From an uncultured Pseudomonadota bacterium (lineage in GTDB: Bacteria > Pseudomonadota > Gammaproteobacteria > Steroidobacterales > Steroidobacteraceae), in assembly GCA_903910215.1 (NCBI GenBank), contig CAIVYV010000320.1, positions 1 to 11,620 on the forward strand: a DNA stretch of 11,620 nt, written 5' to 3'. Position 1 is the stretch's first letter. Each line of letters opens with the position of its first letter. Positions 4,467-11,285 of this stretch are shown piece by piece. A program made the translations under genes and the position numbers. The notes under the pieces were generated by a model. That model did not search any database, was not told where the DNA came from, and saw nothing but the letters and a program-made list of their open reading frames with translations.

Positions 4467-6578
4467 ATGACGAAAGTCGACTACAACATCAGGAATCGCA
4501 CGGCGGTCATCGCCTTCGAGGCGCCCCCGGTCAACAGTCTGAGCTATGCGCTGCGCATGCCTTTGCTCGAGGCGCTCGAGCGCGCCTCCTGCGATGCTGC
4601 TGTCGACTCCGTAGTGCTCATAGGTTCGAACGGTACATTCTGCGCGGGAGCCGATATCCGTGAATTCGGTGGCCCGGATGTTTTGCGCGGGCCCACTCTT
4701 TGGACCATCAATACGGCGCTCGATGAGATGAAAAAACCCGTCGTTGCCGCCATCGACGGTGTGGCGCTTGGCGGGGGGCTTGAGCTCGCGATGAGCTGCC
4801 ATCAGCGCGTGGCTTTGTCGTCAGCCAAGATTGGTTTACCTGAAGTGAAGCTGGGTCTATTGCCCGGCGCCGGCGGCACGCAGCGCTTGCCACGCCTGAT
4901 CGGCGTCGAAGGTGCGCTAAACGTCATGATGTCGGGTGAGCCGCTGCCGGTTGCGCTCTTCAAAGGTTCGCCGTTGTTGCAACGCATCGTTGATGCGGAT
5001 CTCGTGAGCGCAGCCATCAGCGTAGCGGAAGAAGCGGTCGCTGCGGTCAAAGAGGGTAAGCCCTTGTTACGCGCGCGCGATCTACCGGTGCGCGAGCCTG
5101 ATCTCGAGGCTCTGTGTCAGTTTGCCCGCAATACCGCCAAGACGGCATTCAAGGAATATCCGGCGCCGCTTGCGATCATTGAGGCCTTGCAAGTCGGTGC
5201 GACCAAGGGCTTCGATGCTGGCCAGCAAGAAGAGTTCGCCCAATTCAAAAAGTTGGTCGATAGCCCGGTGTCGGCAGCGCTTCGACATGTTTTCTTTGCA
5301 GAGCGCGCGGCACAGCGTATCGACGATTTGCCAGCGGATACGAAGCCGCGTGCAGTCACGAAGGTTGCCATCATCGGTGCCGGCACCATGGGCACTGGCA
5401 TCGCCATCAATTTTCTCAACGCTGGAATCGAAGCGCGTCTGCTGGAGCTCAATCAAGAGGCGCTCGATCGCGGCGTACAGCGCATTCGCGAGGTTTACGA
5501 AGGGCAGGTCAAGAAAGGCAAGTTGGACGCGGCGAAGCTTCAATCACGAATGGATTTGCTGAAGCCGGTGCTTGCCTACGATGCGATCGCCGATGTCGAT
5601 CTCGCGATCGAGGCAGTGTTCGAGGACATGGGTGTCAAACAGAAAGTGTTCGCACAACTTGATGCTGTGCTTCGACCGGGCGCGATCTTGGCGACTAACA
5701 CATCGACGCTCGATGTTGACCAGATTGCGGCGGGTACGAAGCGACCAGCCGATGTCATCGGCTTGCATTTCTTTAGCCCGGCTAATGTCATGCGCTTACT
5801 CGAAGTCGTGCGCGGCGCGAAGACGGCTCCGGATGTGTTGCTGACATCGATGACCCTTGCCAAGAAAATCAAGAAAACAGCTGTTGTTTCTGGCGTGTGC
5901 GATGGCTTTATCGGTAATCGCATGATCAACCAATACTTCGCTCAAGCGATGGCGATGCTCGATGAGGGCGCAAGTCCGGAGCAGATCGACAAAGCCATCG
6001 AAAAATTCGGCTTTGCGATGGGTCCGTTTCGAATGGGTGATCTTGCCGGTAACGATATTGGCTGGCACATCCGTAAGCGACAGTATGCCGAGGGCACACT
6101 GAAGCGACCGCAAGTCGTTGCAGATCGGCTGTGTGAAATGGGGCGCTTTGGTCAGAAGACCGGCGCTGGCTGGTACGACTACAAAAAAGGCGATCGCCAG
6201 GCGTATCCGTCAGCGATCGTCGCAGGCGTGATCGATGAAGTGCGTAAGGCGGCTGGGCGACCGGTGCGCAAACTGACCGACGCCGAAATCGTTGATCGAC
6301 TGGTCTATGCCTTGGTCAACGAGGGCGCACGCATACTCGATGAGAAAATCGCCCAGCGCGCCTCGGATATCGATCTCGTCTATCTGATGGGCTACGGATT
6401 CCCCATCTGGCGTGGTGGTCCGATGCACTATGCCGAGTCACAAAAACTGTATGAAGTCGCACGGCGCATGCGACAGTTCGGTGTTCAGGAGGGCGGCGAT
6501 GCCGACTTCTGGAAGCCCGCTGCGCTGATCGCGCGACTCGCCACCGATAATCGTTCATTCAATGGAGGTGCAGCATGA
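4467..6578 (+). CDS. Multifunctional enoyl-CoA hydratase/3-hydroxyacyl-CoA dehydrogenase (FadB/FadJ family, MFE-1-like)
   Basis: This 703-residue fusion catalyses hydration of trans-2-enoyl-CoA and NAD-dependent oxidation of the L-3-hydroxyacyl-CoA. Residues 1-190 are a crotonase domain: oxyanion-hole motif FCAGADIREF (58-67) and glutamates E106 (GGGLELAMS) and E126 (GLPEVKLGLLPGAGGTQR), 20 residues apart as in active hydratases. The dehydrogenase domain begins at about 298 with VAIIGAGTMGTG (G304, G306, G309). Its catalytic pair H434 (LHFFSPANVM) and E446 have the spacing known from FadB. Two C-terminal dehydrogenase domains follow (FAMGPFRMGDLAGND; YLMGYGFPIWRGGPMHY). Length and the N-terminal PPVN and GTFCAGADI motifs recall peroxisomal MFE-1 more than E. 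coli FadB. GAGG lies 9 nt upstream of the ATG. It overlaps the thiolase gene by 4 bp, so the pair forms a beta-oxidation complex. All key residues are present. Confidence 0.93.
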   Translation: MTKVDYNIRNRTAVIAFEAPPVNSLSYALRMPLLEALERASCDAAVDSVVLIGSNGTFCAGADIREFGGPDVLRGPTLWTINTALDEMKKPVVAAIDGVALGGGLELAMSCHQRVALSSAKIGLPEVKLGLLPGAGGTQRLPRLIGVEGALNVMMSGEPLPVALFKGSPLLQRIVDADLVSAAISVAEEAVAAVKEGKPLLRARDLPVREPDLEALCQFARNTAKTAFKEYPAPLAIIEALQVGATKGFDAGQQEEFAQFKKLVDSPVSAALRHVFFAERAAQRIDDLPADTKPRAVTKVAIIGAGTMGTGIAINFLNAGIEARLLELNQEALDRGVQRIREVYEGQVKKGKLDAAKLQSRMDLLKPVLAYDAIADVDLAIEAVFEDMGVKQKVFAQLDAVLRPGAILATNTSTLDVDQIAAGTKRPADVIGLHFFSPANVMRLLEVVRGAKTAPDVLLTSMTLAKKIKKTAVVSGVCDGFIGNRMINQYFAQAMAMLDEGASPEQIDKAIEKFGFAMGPFRMGDLAGNDIGWHIRKRQYAEGTLKRPQVVADRLCEMGRFGQKTGAGWYDYKKGDRQAYPSAIVAGVIDEVRKAAGRPVRKLTDAEIVDRLVYALVNEGARILDEKIAQRASDIDLVYLMGYGFPIWRGGPMHYAESQKLYEVARRMRQFGVQEGGDADFWKPAALIARLATDNRSFNGGAA

Positions 6579-7774
6579 GCCGCGCCACAACCGGCCGCGA
6601 GGCCGTCATCGTTTCGACCGCTCGTACGCCACTTGCCAAGAGTTGGAAGGGGTCCTTCAACATGACCCACGGCGCGACGCTCGGTGCCCACGCCGTCAAG
6701 GCAGCTGTCGAGAGAGCTGGTGTTGATCCGGCCTCGATCGAAGATGTGGTCATGGGCTGTGCGTTGCCAGAAGGTGCGACCGGCAACAACATCGCACGGC
6801 AGATCGCCTTGCGTGCGGGGCTACCGGTGTCGGTTTCGGGCGTCACGGTCAATCGCTTCTGCTCTTCGGGCTTGCAAAGCATCGCGATGGCCGCGCAGCG
6901 AGTCATTGCGGGCGAGGGCGATGTTTACGTTGCCGGCGGACTCGAGTCGATTTCTTGTGTGCAGGCTGAAGTGAATATGCACATGGCGTTCGATGGTTGG
7001 CTCAAGAAAAACAAGCCATCCATTTATCACTCGATGTTGCAGACCGCCGAAACCGTTGCGGCTCGCTACGGGATTTCTCGCGAGCGCCAAGATGAGTACG
7101 GTGCGCGCAGTCAGCAGCGTGCGTGCGCGGCTTTGGCTGCCGGGCATTTCAGCGCAGAGATTGCGCCGATCACGGTGCGCATGGCGGGTATCGACCAGGC
7201 CGCTGGCGGTAAGTTGTACACGCGCGAAGTGACCGTATCGCAGGACGAAGGCTTGCGCGAAGGCACGACGGTCGAGGCGGTTGCGAAAATCAAATCAGCA
7301 ACGCCCGGTGGTTCGGTGGCCGCAGGTAATGCAAGCCAGTTTTCTGATGGAGCTGGCGCGTGTGTAGTCATGAGTGCCGCCGAGGCGGAGCGTGTAGGTG
7401 CCAAGCCACTCGGTATATTCCGAGGTTTTGCAGTGGCTGGCTGTGAGCCCGATGAGATGGGTATCGGCCCGGTCTTCGCAGTGCCCAAATTGTTGGCGCG
7501 CGCAGGTTTGAAGGTCGAGGATGTCGGTTTGTGGGAGCTCAACGAAGCATTTGCGGTACAGGTGCTCTACTGCCGCGACAAACTCGGTATTCCCGATGAT
7601 CGACTTAACGTTGATGGCGGCGCCATCGCGGTAGGTCATCCGTATGGTATGAGCGGCCAGCGTCTCGTGGGGCATGCATTGCTCGCGGGTAAGCGACTTG
7701 GCGTGCGTCACGTCGTCGTCACGATGTGCATCGGCGGTGGCATGGGTGCTGCTGGTCTCTTCGAGGTCGCGTGA
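6575..7774 (+). CDS. Acetyl-CoA acyltransferase (thiolase, FadA/FadI type)
   Basis: This 399-residue thiolase cleaves 3-ketoacyl-CoA to acetyl-CoA and a shortened acyl-CoA, the last step of beta-oxidation. The nucleophile is C96 in VNRFCSSGLQS. The C-terminal half carries NEAFAVQ, then H355 in GGAIAVGHPYGMSGQR, then C385 in VTMCIGGGMGAAGLFE, with 30 residues between H and C as in biosynthetic and degradative thiolases. The variant HPYGMSG instead of HPLGASG is found in a subgroup of proteobacterial thiolases paired with MFE-like proteins (recall). The ATG overlaps the stop of the hydratase/dehydrogenase by 4 bp. Direction (degradation) is inferred from this pairing; synthesis of acetoacetyl-CoA is less likely. 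Length is normal and nothing is missing. Confidence 0.93.
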   Translation: MSRATTGREAVIVSTARTPLAKSWKGSFNMTHGATLGAHAVKAAVERAGVDPASIEDVVMGCALPEGATGNNIARQIALRAGLPVSVSGVTVNRFCSSGLQSIAMAAQRVIAGEGDVYVAGGLESISCVQAEVNMHMAFDGWLKKNKPSIYHSMLQTAETVAARYGISRERQDEYGARSQQRACAALAAGHFSAEIAPITVRMAGIDQAAGGKLYTREVTVSQDEGLREGTTVEAVAKIKSATPGGSVAAGNASQFSDGAGACVVMSAAEAERVGAKPLGIFRGFAVAGCEPDEMGIGPVFAVPKLLARAGLKVEDVGLWELNEAFAVQVLYCRDKLGIPDDRLNVDGGAIAVGHPYGMSGQRLVGHALLAGKRLGVRHVVVTMCIGGGMGAAGLFEVA

Positions 7775-8397
7775 GACTGCGGCATGCTCTCGCTGGTTTG
7801 TTGCTCGCACTGGCAAGTTGGCCGGCGATGGCCATAGAAATCCCCGAATATCGGGTAGTTGAGCAAGACGGGTCGTTCGAACTGCGAGCGTACTCTTCTT
7901 ACTTGATCGCCGAGACGGAGGTGGAAGCGGGGTTCATGAATGCCGGCAACATCGCCTTCGGGCGACTCTTTCGCTACATCAGTGGCGCCAACACGGCGCA
8001 GGCCGAAATCGCCATGACAGCTCCGGTGGAACAGTCGTCGCAAGGTGAAAAGATCGCTATGACGGCACCTGTGGAGCAGGCTAAGGCGGACGGAGTCTAT
8101 CGCGTAGGCTTCGTCGTGCCGCGCAAGTACAACCGCGAGACAGTTCCAAAGCCCACCGATCCACGCGTCAGTATTCGAGAAGTCCCCGCTAGGACAGTTG
8201 CCGTGTGGCGCTACTCTGGCCGATGGACCGAAGAAAACTTTCGTGAGCATGAGCAAGATCTTCGTCGCGCTGTGCAAGCGCGAGGCTTGCAAGCGGTATC
8301 CGGCGATAGCGCCATCATTGCTCGTTACGATGCGCCGTTTATACCGTGGTTTATGCGCCGGAACGAAGTTCTGATCCCATTGGAGAAGAAACCATGA
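7771..8397 (+). CDS. Exported SOUL-family heme-binding-like protein
   Basis: The 208-residue product belongs to the SOUL/HEBP family: EIPEYRVVEQDGSFELRAYSSYLIAET near the start, IAMTAPVEQ twice (80-88 and 95-103), VGFVVPRKYN, and a C-terminal part ending in FMRRNEVLIPL. I chose GTG at 7771, which overlaps the thiolase stop (GTGA) with GAGG 4 nt before it; the product then starts with a clean Sec signal peptide (about residues 1-21, cleavage after AMA before IEIPEY). An upstream ATG at 7726 in the same frame would put 15 polar residues before the signal peptide and lie deep in the thiolase gene. SOUL proteins are reported to bind heme or tetrapyrroles, but bacterial members are poorly characterised. 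Location is probably periplasmic. Its ATGA overlap with the next gene suggests coupled synthesis. Confidence 0.85.
   Translation: MRLRHALAGLLLALASWPAMAIEIPEYRVVEQDGSFELRAYSSYLIAETEVEAGFMNAGNIAFGRLFRYISGANTAQAEIAMTAPVEQSSQGEKIAMTAPVEQAKADGVYRVGFVVPRKYNRETVPKPTDPRVSIREVPARTVAVWRYSGRWTEENFREHEQDLRRAVQARGLQAVSGDSAIIARYDAPFIPWFMRRNEVLIPLEKKP
8008..8079 (+). repeat. Duplicated 9-codon motif (IAMTAPVEQ) in the SOUL gene
   Basis: The segments 8008-8034 and 8053-8079 encode the same nine residues. They differ at five of 27 bases, and every difference is at a third codon position. The repeat unit is separated by 18 bp. The same double motif is found in many bacterial SOUL proteins as far as I recall, so it is a feature of the fold and not a recent local copy. 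Confidence 0.75.
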
Positions 8398-9287
8398 GTT
8401 TCGAGAGCGAACGCCGCAGTCTGCAGCCGATGTCTTCTGTTGATCGGCGTGACTTTGTTAAAGGAGCGTTGATCGGCGGTTTCGCGGCGGCCACCGTGCC
8501 CGTGAGTGCGACGACGATCCAAACGAGCACGGAGGGTCTCGAGGCTGGTGAGGTCGCCATCCCTGTCGGTCAGGATAAGTTGCCGGCTTATCGTGCCCGT
8601 CCGTTAGCGGGTCGTGATTGGCCGCTCGTCATCGTCATACAAGAAATCTTTGGGGTGCACGAGCATATTCGAGATGTGTGCCGCCGATTTGCCAAGCTCG
8701 GTGCCTACGCAATCGCTCCGGAGTTGTTCTTCCGCCAAGGTAATCCCGGCGCTGTTGCCGATATGCAAACCTTGATGCGCGACATCGTCGCGCGTGTGCC
8801 TGATGCGCAAGTCATGAGTGATCTCGATACGACCCTGGCTTGGTCGCAAGGTGAAGGCGCAACCGGTAAGGCGGGCATTACCGGTTTTTGTTGGGGTGGG
8901 CGTGTCACGTGGCTATATGCCGCCCATTCCGATGCCATCGCGGCAGGCGTTGCTTGGTATGGCCGTCTTGTAGGTCAATCGAGCGAGCTGCAGCCGGTGC
9001 ACCCGGTGGACGTTGCTGCGCGACTACGAGCCCCTGTCCTCGGTCTTTATGCAGGCGAGGATGCCGGTATTCCGCTTGACTCGGTTGGCGCCATGCGCAC
9101 CGCCTTGCAGGCCAAAGGGGTCTCTGTAGCAGCGCAGGGTTCCTCGATCACCGTCTATCCACAAGCGAAGCACGGTTTCCATGCCGACTATCGTGCCGCC
9201 TATCGAGCTGAGGATGCACAACCGGCGTTTGTCGCCGCTTGCTCCTTCTTCCGTCAGCACGGGCTCGCACTCAAGAACCCGACATAG
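8394..9287 (+). CDS. Tat-exported dienelactone hydrolase-family protein
   Basis: The 297-residue alpha/beta hydrolase has the dienelactone hydrolase triad: C166 in GFCWGGR, D223 in YAGEDAGIP and H260 in KHGFHADY. E84 in QEIFGVHEHIRD is the glutamate that helps activate the cysteine. A twin-arginine signal (VDRRDFVKGALIGGFAAA; R18-R19) precedes about 15 hydrophobic residues, so the folded enzyme is probably exported to the periplasm. The start ATG at 8394 overlaps the SOUL stop (ATGA) and has GGAG 8 nt upstream. An in-frame ATG at 8346 would add 16 residues and lies in the SOUL gene without such support. The family hydrolyses dienelactones and other esters; the substrate here is unknown. A similar Tat-exported, cysteine-nucleophile version is common in proteobacteria. 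Confidence 0.88.
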   Translation: MSFESERRSLQPMSSVDRRDFVKGALIGGFAAATVPVSATTIQTSTEGLEAGEVAIPVGQDKLPAYRARPLAGRDWPLVIVIQEIFGVHEHIRDVCRRFAKLGAYAIAPELFFRQGNPGAVADMQTLMRDIVARVPDAQVMSDLDTTLAWSQGEGATGKAGITGFCWGGRVTWLYAAHSDAIAAGVAWYGRLVGQSSELQPVHPVDVAARLRAPVLGLYAGEDAGIPLDSVGAMRTALQAKGVSVAAQGSSITVYPQAKHGFHADYRAAYRAEDAQPAFVAACSFFRQHGLALKNPT

Positions 9288-9298
9288 ACTTTTCCAGA

Positions 9299-11122
9299 GT
9301 GCTGCTTCGATTTGACGCCGTTTCGCTGGTCTTTGGTTCGCGACCCTTACTCGACCACGTCGATCTGAGCATCGGTGAACGTGAGCGTGTTTGTATCGTT
9401 GGTCGTAACGGCGAGGGCAAGTCTTCATTGCTGCGCCTCGTTGCCGGTGTCACACCGCCCGATGATGGGGCTGTTTGGGTCAAGCCTGGTGCGCGCCTTG
9501 CGATGCTAGAGCAGGATCTCGACCTGATGACCGAGGCTACAGTCCTTGAGGTGGTACGCGGCGGTCTCGCGGGCATTCCAGGAGAGAGTTGGGAACACGA
9601 GCATCGAGTCGAGACGATCATTTCGCGTTTGCAGTTGCCAGCGGAGCAAGCGTTCGCAGGACTATCGGGTGGTTGGCGTCGGCGTGTGCTGCTCGGTCGG
9701 GCATTAGTTTCAGAGCCCGAGATTCTGTTGCTTGACGAGCCAACCAATCACTTGGATATTTCGGCGATCGAATGGCTCGAAGCGGTGATGCTCGAGTTTC
9801 GTGGCGCTTTGCTGTTCGTGAGCCACGATCGTATGTTCGTCAACCGTCTCGCAACGCGAGTCGTCGAATTGGATCGCGGCAAGTTGAGTTCGTGGCCGGG
9901 AAACTACGACGATTTCGTCACGAAAAAGACACTACAGCTCGAGATCGAAGCGAAAGCCAATGCGCTGTTCGATAAGAAACTTGCCGAAGAGGAAGTGTGG
10001 ATACGCAAGGGTGTCGAGGCACGACGCACTCGTAACGAAGGTCGAGTGCGAGCTCTCAAGGAGATGCGTTCTGAGCGAAAAGCGCGGCGCGATCGTATCG
10101 GCCAAGTCGAATTGGCTGTTACCGAGGCGGTCGAGTCGGGCAAGCTTGTTTTCGAAGCTGAGCAAGCTGGTGTCTCGTTCGGGGATCGCGAGGTGCTGCG
10201 TGGGATCACGACGCGCATCCAGCGCGGTGATCGAATCGGTATCGTAGGGCCGAATGGCGCAGGCAAGAGCACGCTGATCAAGTTGTTGCTCGGTGAGCTC
10301 GAGCCCTCGAGCGGCCGCGTCAAACGCGGCTCGCGATTGGAGGTCGCCTATTACGACCAGCAGCGTGAGCAGCTAGATCTGAGCGCATCTGTTTCTGATA
10401 ACGTCAATGACGGTAATTCTTTCGTGCCGATCGGCGGTGAGAATCGTCATGTCTCGGGTTACCTGCGAGACTTCCTCTTTAGACCCGATCAATTGCTGAC
10501 ACCAGCCAGTGCGCTATCGGGCGGTGAACGGAATCGACTATTACTCGCACGACTCTTTGCGCGTCCCGCCAATTTGCTCGTTCTCGATGAGCCAACGAAT
10601 GATTTGGACATCGATACCTTGGAGTTGCTTGAAGAGCTCGTCGCCAGTTTCGATGGCACGCTCTTGCTCGTCAGTCACGATCGTAGTTTCCTCGACCGAG
10701 TGGTCACGAGTTTGCTGGTTCTCGAGGGCGATGGTGGAGTCCGTGAATTCGTCGGTGGTTGGACGGATTGGGAAGACTGGAAGAAAAGCAGCCCCGCCTC
10801 AGCCAGTGCGTCGTCCGCGCGAAAGTCATCCAAGTTGGATTCGAAAGATGATGTCGCCACAGTGGCTTCCGCTGCGCCAATCAAGAAAAAACGTCTTTCA
10901 TATAAAGAGCAGCGTGAGTTCGACGAGTTGCCTGCGAAACTCGAAACGATGGAGTTACGCAAGTTGACGCTCGATGCTTTGGTCGCGGATCCAAACTTTT
11001 ACAGCCGGGATCAGAACGAAGTCAAAAACACGTTAGGCGAGTTACAAGCACTTTCCGAGCAGATCGATGCGGCGTATCTACGTTGGGAAGAGCTTGAGAA
11101 GTTACAGGCGAGTAACTCATAG
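9299..11122 (+). CDS. uup: ABC-F family ATPase Uup
   Basis: This 607-residue soluble protein has two ATP-binding cassettes and no membrane domain. Cassette 1: Walker A GRNGEGKSS (35-43), signature LSGGW (122-126), Walker B ending in D146-E147 (LLLDEPTNHLD). Cassette 2: Walker A GPNGAGKST (317-325), signature LSGGE (406-410), Walker B D430-E431. The linker between them (about 220-290) is charged and helical. A further coiled-coil tail of about 70 residues (LSYKEQREFDELPAKLE..., from about 535) is the hallmark of Uup among ABC-F proteins and binds DNA or ribosomes in E. coli. Roles reported are ribosome-related and in precise excision of transposons. I chose GTG at 9299, 11 bp after the hydrolase stop, because the product then starts MLLRFDAVSLVFGSRPLL as other Uup proteins do; a TTG at 9239 would add 20 atypical residues. 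Confidence 0.9.
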   Translation: MLLRFDAVSLVFGSRPLLDHVDLSIGERERVCIVGRNGEGKSSLLRLVAGVTPPDDGAVWVKPGARLAMLEQDLDLMTEATVLEVVRGGLAGIPGESWEHEHRVETIISRLQLPAEQAFAGLSGGWRRRVLLGRALVSEPEILLLDEPTNHLDISAIEWLEAVMLEFRGALLFVSHDRMFVNRLATRVVELDRGKLSSWPGNYDDFVTKKTLQLEIEAKANALFDKKLAEEEVWIRKGVEARRTRNEGRVRALKEMRSERKARRDRIGQVELAVTEAVESGKLVFEAEQAGVSFGDREVLRGITTRIQRGDRIGIVGPNGAGKSTLIKLLLGELEPSSGRVKRGSRLEVAYYDQQREQLDLSASVSDNVNDGNSFVPIGGENRHVSGYLRDFLFRPDQLLTPASALSGGERNRLLLARLFARPANLLVLDEPTNDLDIDTLELLEELVASFDGTLLLVSHDRSFLDRVVTSLLVLEGDGGVREFVGGWTDWEDWKKSSPASASASSARKSSKLDSKDDVATVASAAPIKKKRLSYKEQREFDELPAKLETMELRKLTLDALVADPNFYSRDQNEVKNTLGELQALSEQIDAAYLRWEELEKLQASNS

Positions 11123-11285
11123 CAGTGCCGTGAATAGAAATGCCGTGACGAAGCGCTCGTCTTGGTGTACACTTCGGCTTACAAAATAAGGGTTGCGCGG
11201 TCAGCGCCCCCATTACTCGACTCGCAACTGACCGCTACGGCTTTGTCCGTGTCGCGAGTCAAATCAACTACGGATCTCATCATCA
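11123..11285 (+). promoter_or_regulatory. Leader/promoter region of the rhlE-type gene
   Basis: This 163-bp gap has no gene. Two copies of TGCCGTGA (11126-11133, 11141-11148) lie 15 bp apart just after the uup stop. A short hairpin GACGA/TCGTC (11147-11151, 11157-11161) without a T-tract is a weak terminator candidate. The palindrome GTGTACAC (11165-11172) and the A/T-rich TACAAAATAA (11180-11189) mark the likely promoter; I cannot assign -35 and -10 boxes with normal spacing. The remaining stretch up to the ATG holds the interleaved inverted repeats listed separately. The best Shine-Dalgarno is a weak GGA (11272-11274) 11 nt before the ATG. Confidence 0.45.
11197..11260 (+). ncRNA. Candidate H-type RNA pseudoknot in the 5' leader of the helicase gene
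   Basis: GCGGTCAG (11197-11204) is perfectly complementary to CTGACCGC (11228-11235), and GACTCGC (11219-11225) to GCGAGTC (11254-11260). The first arm of the second pair lies inside the loop of the first, so both stems can exist together only as an H-type pseudoknot: stem 1 8 bp, loop 1 14 nt, stem 2 7 bp, 2 nt between stems, loop 3 18 nt. A competing 6-bp helix GTTGCG/CGCAAC (11192-11197, 11223-11228) excludes both. The start codon is 25 nt downstream. DEAD-box helicase genes are often controlled by structured leaders, for example under cold shock (established for some members). Confidence 0.4.

Noticed and set aside
4459..4470. Three-codon uORF (ATG ACG AGA TGA) overlapping the hydratase/dehydrogenase start
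   Set aside because: Only 1 nt separates GAGG from this ATG, too close for initiation, while the spacing to 4467 is 9 nt; probably coincidence.
4152..4802. Long minus-strand open frame (216 codons) across the DUF502/beta-oxidation junction
   Set aside because: It lies antisense to two genes with clear family signatures and its translation shows no recognisable domain; it is a by-product of codon bias.
7726..7770. Upstream in-frame ATG for the SOUL gene
   Set aside because: It would add 15 polar residues before an otherwise ideal signal peptide and overlap the thiolase active-site codons; GTG at 7771 with a GTGA overlap fits better.
9239..9298. Upstream TTG start for uup
   Set aside because: It would overlap the hydrolase gene by 49 bp and add 20 residues not found in Uup proteins.
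9271..9747. Minus-strand frame of 158 codons rich in Ser/Arg
   Set aside because: It is antisense to cassette 1 of Uup; Ser/Arg richness is typical of a shadow frame in a GC-rich gene.
11147..11161. Intrinsic terminator for uup
   Set aside because: The stem is only 5 bp and no T-tract follows; mentioned in the leader entry but not called.
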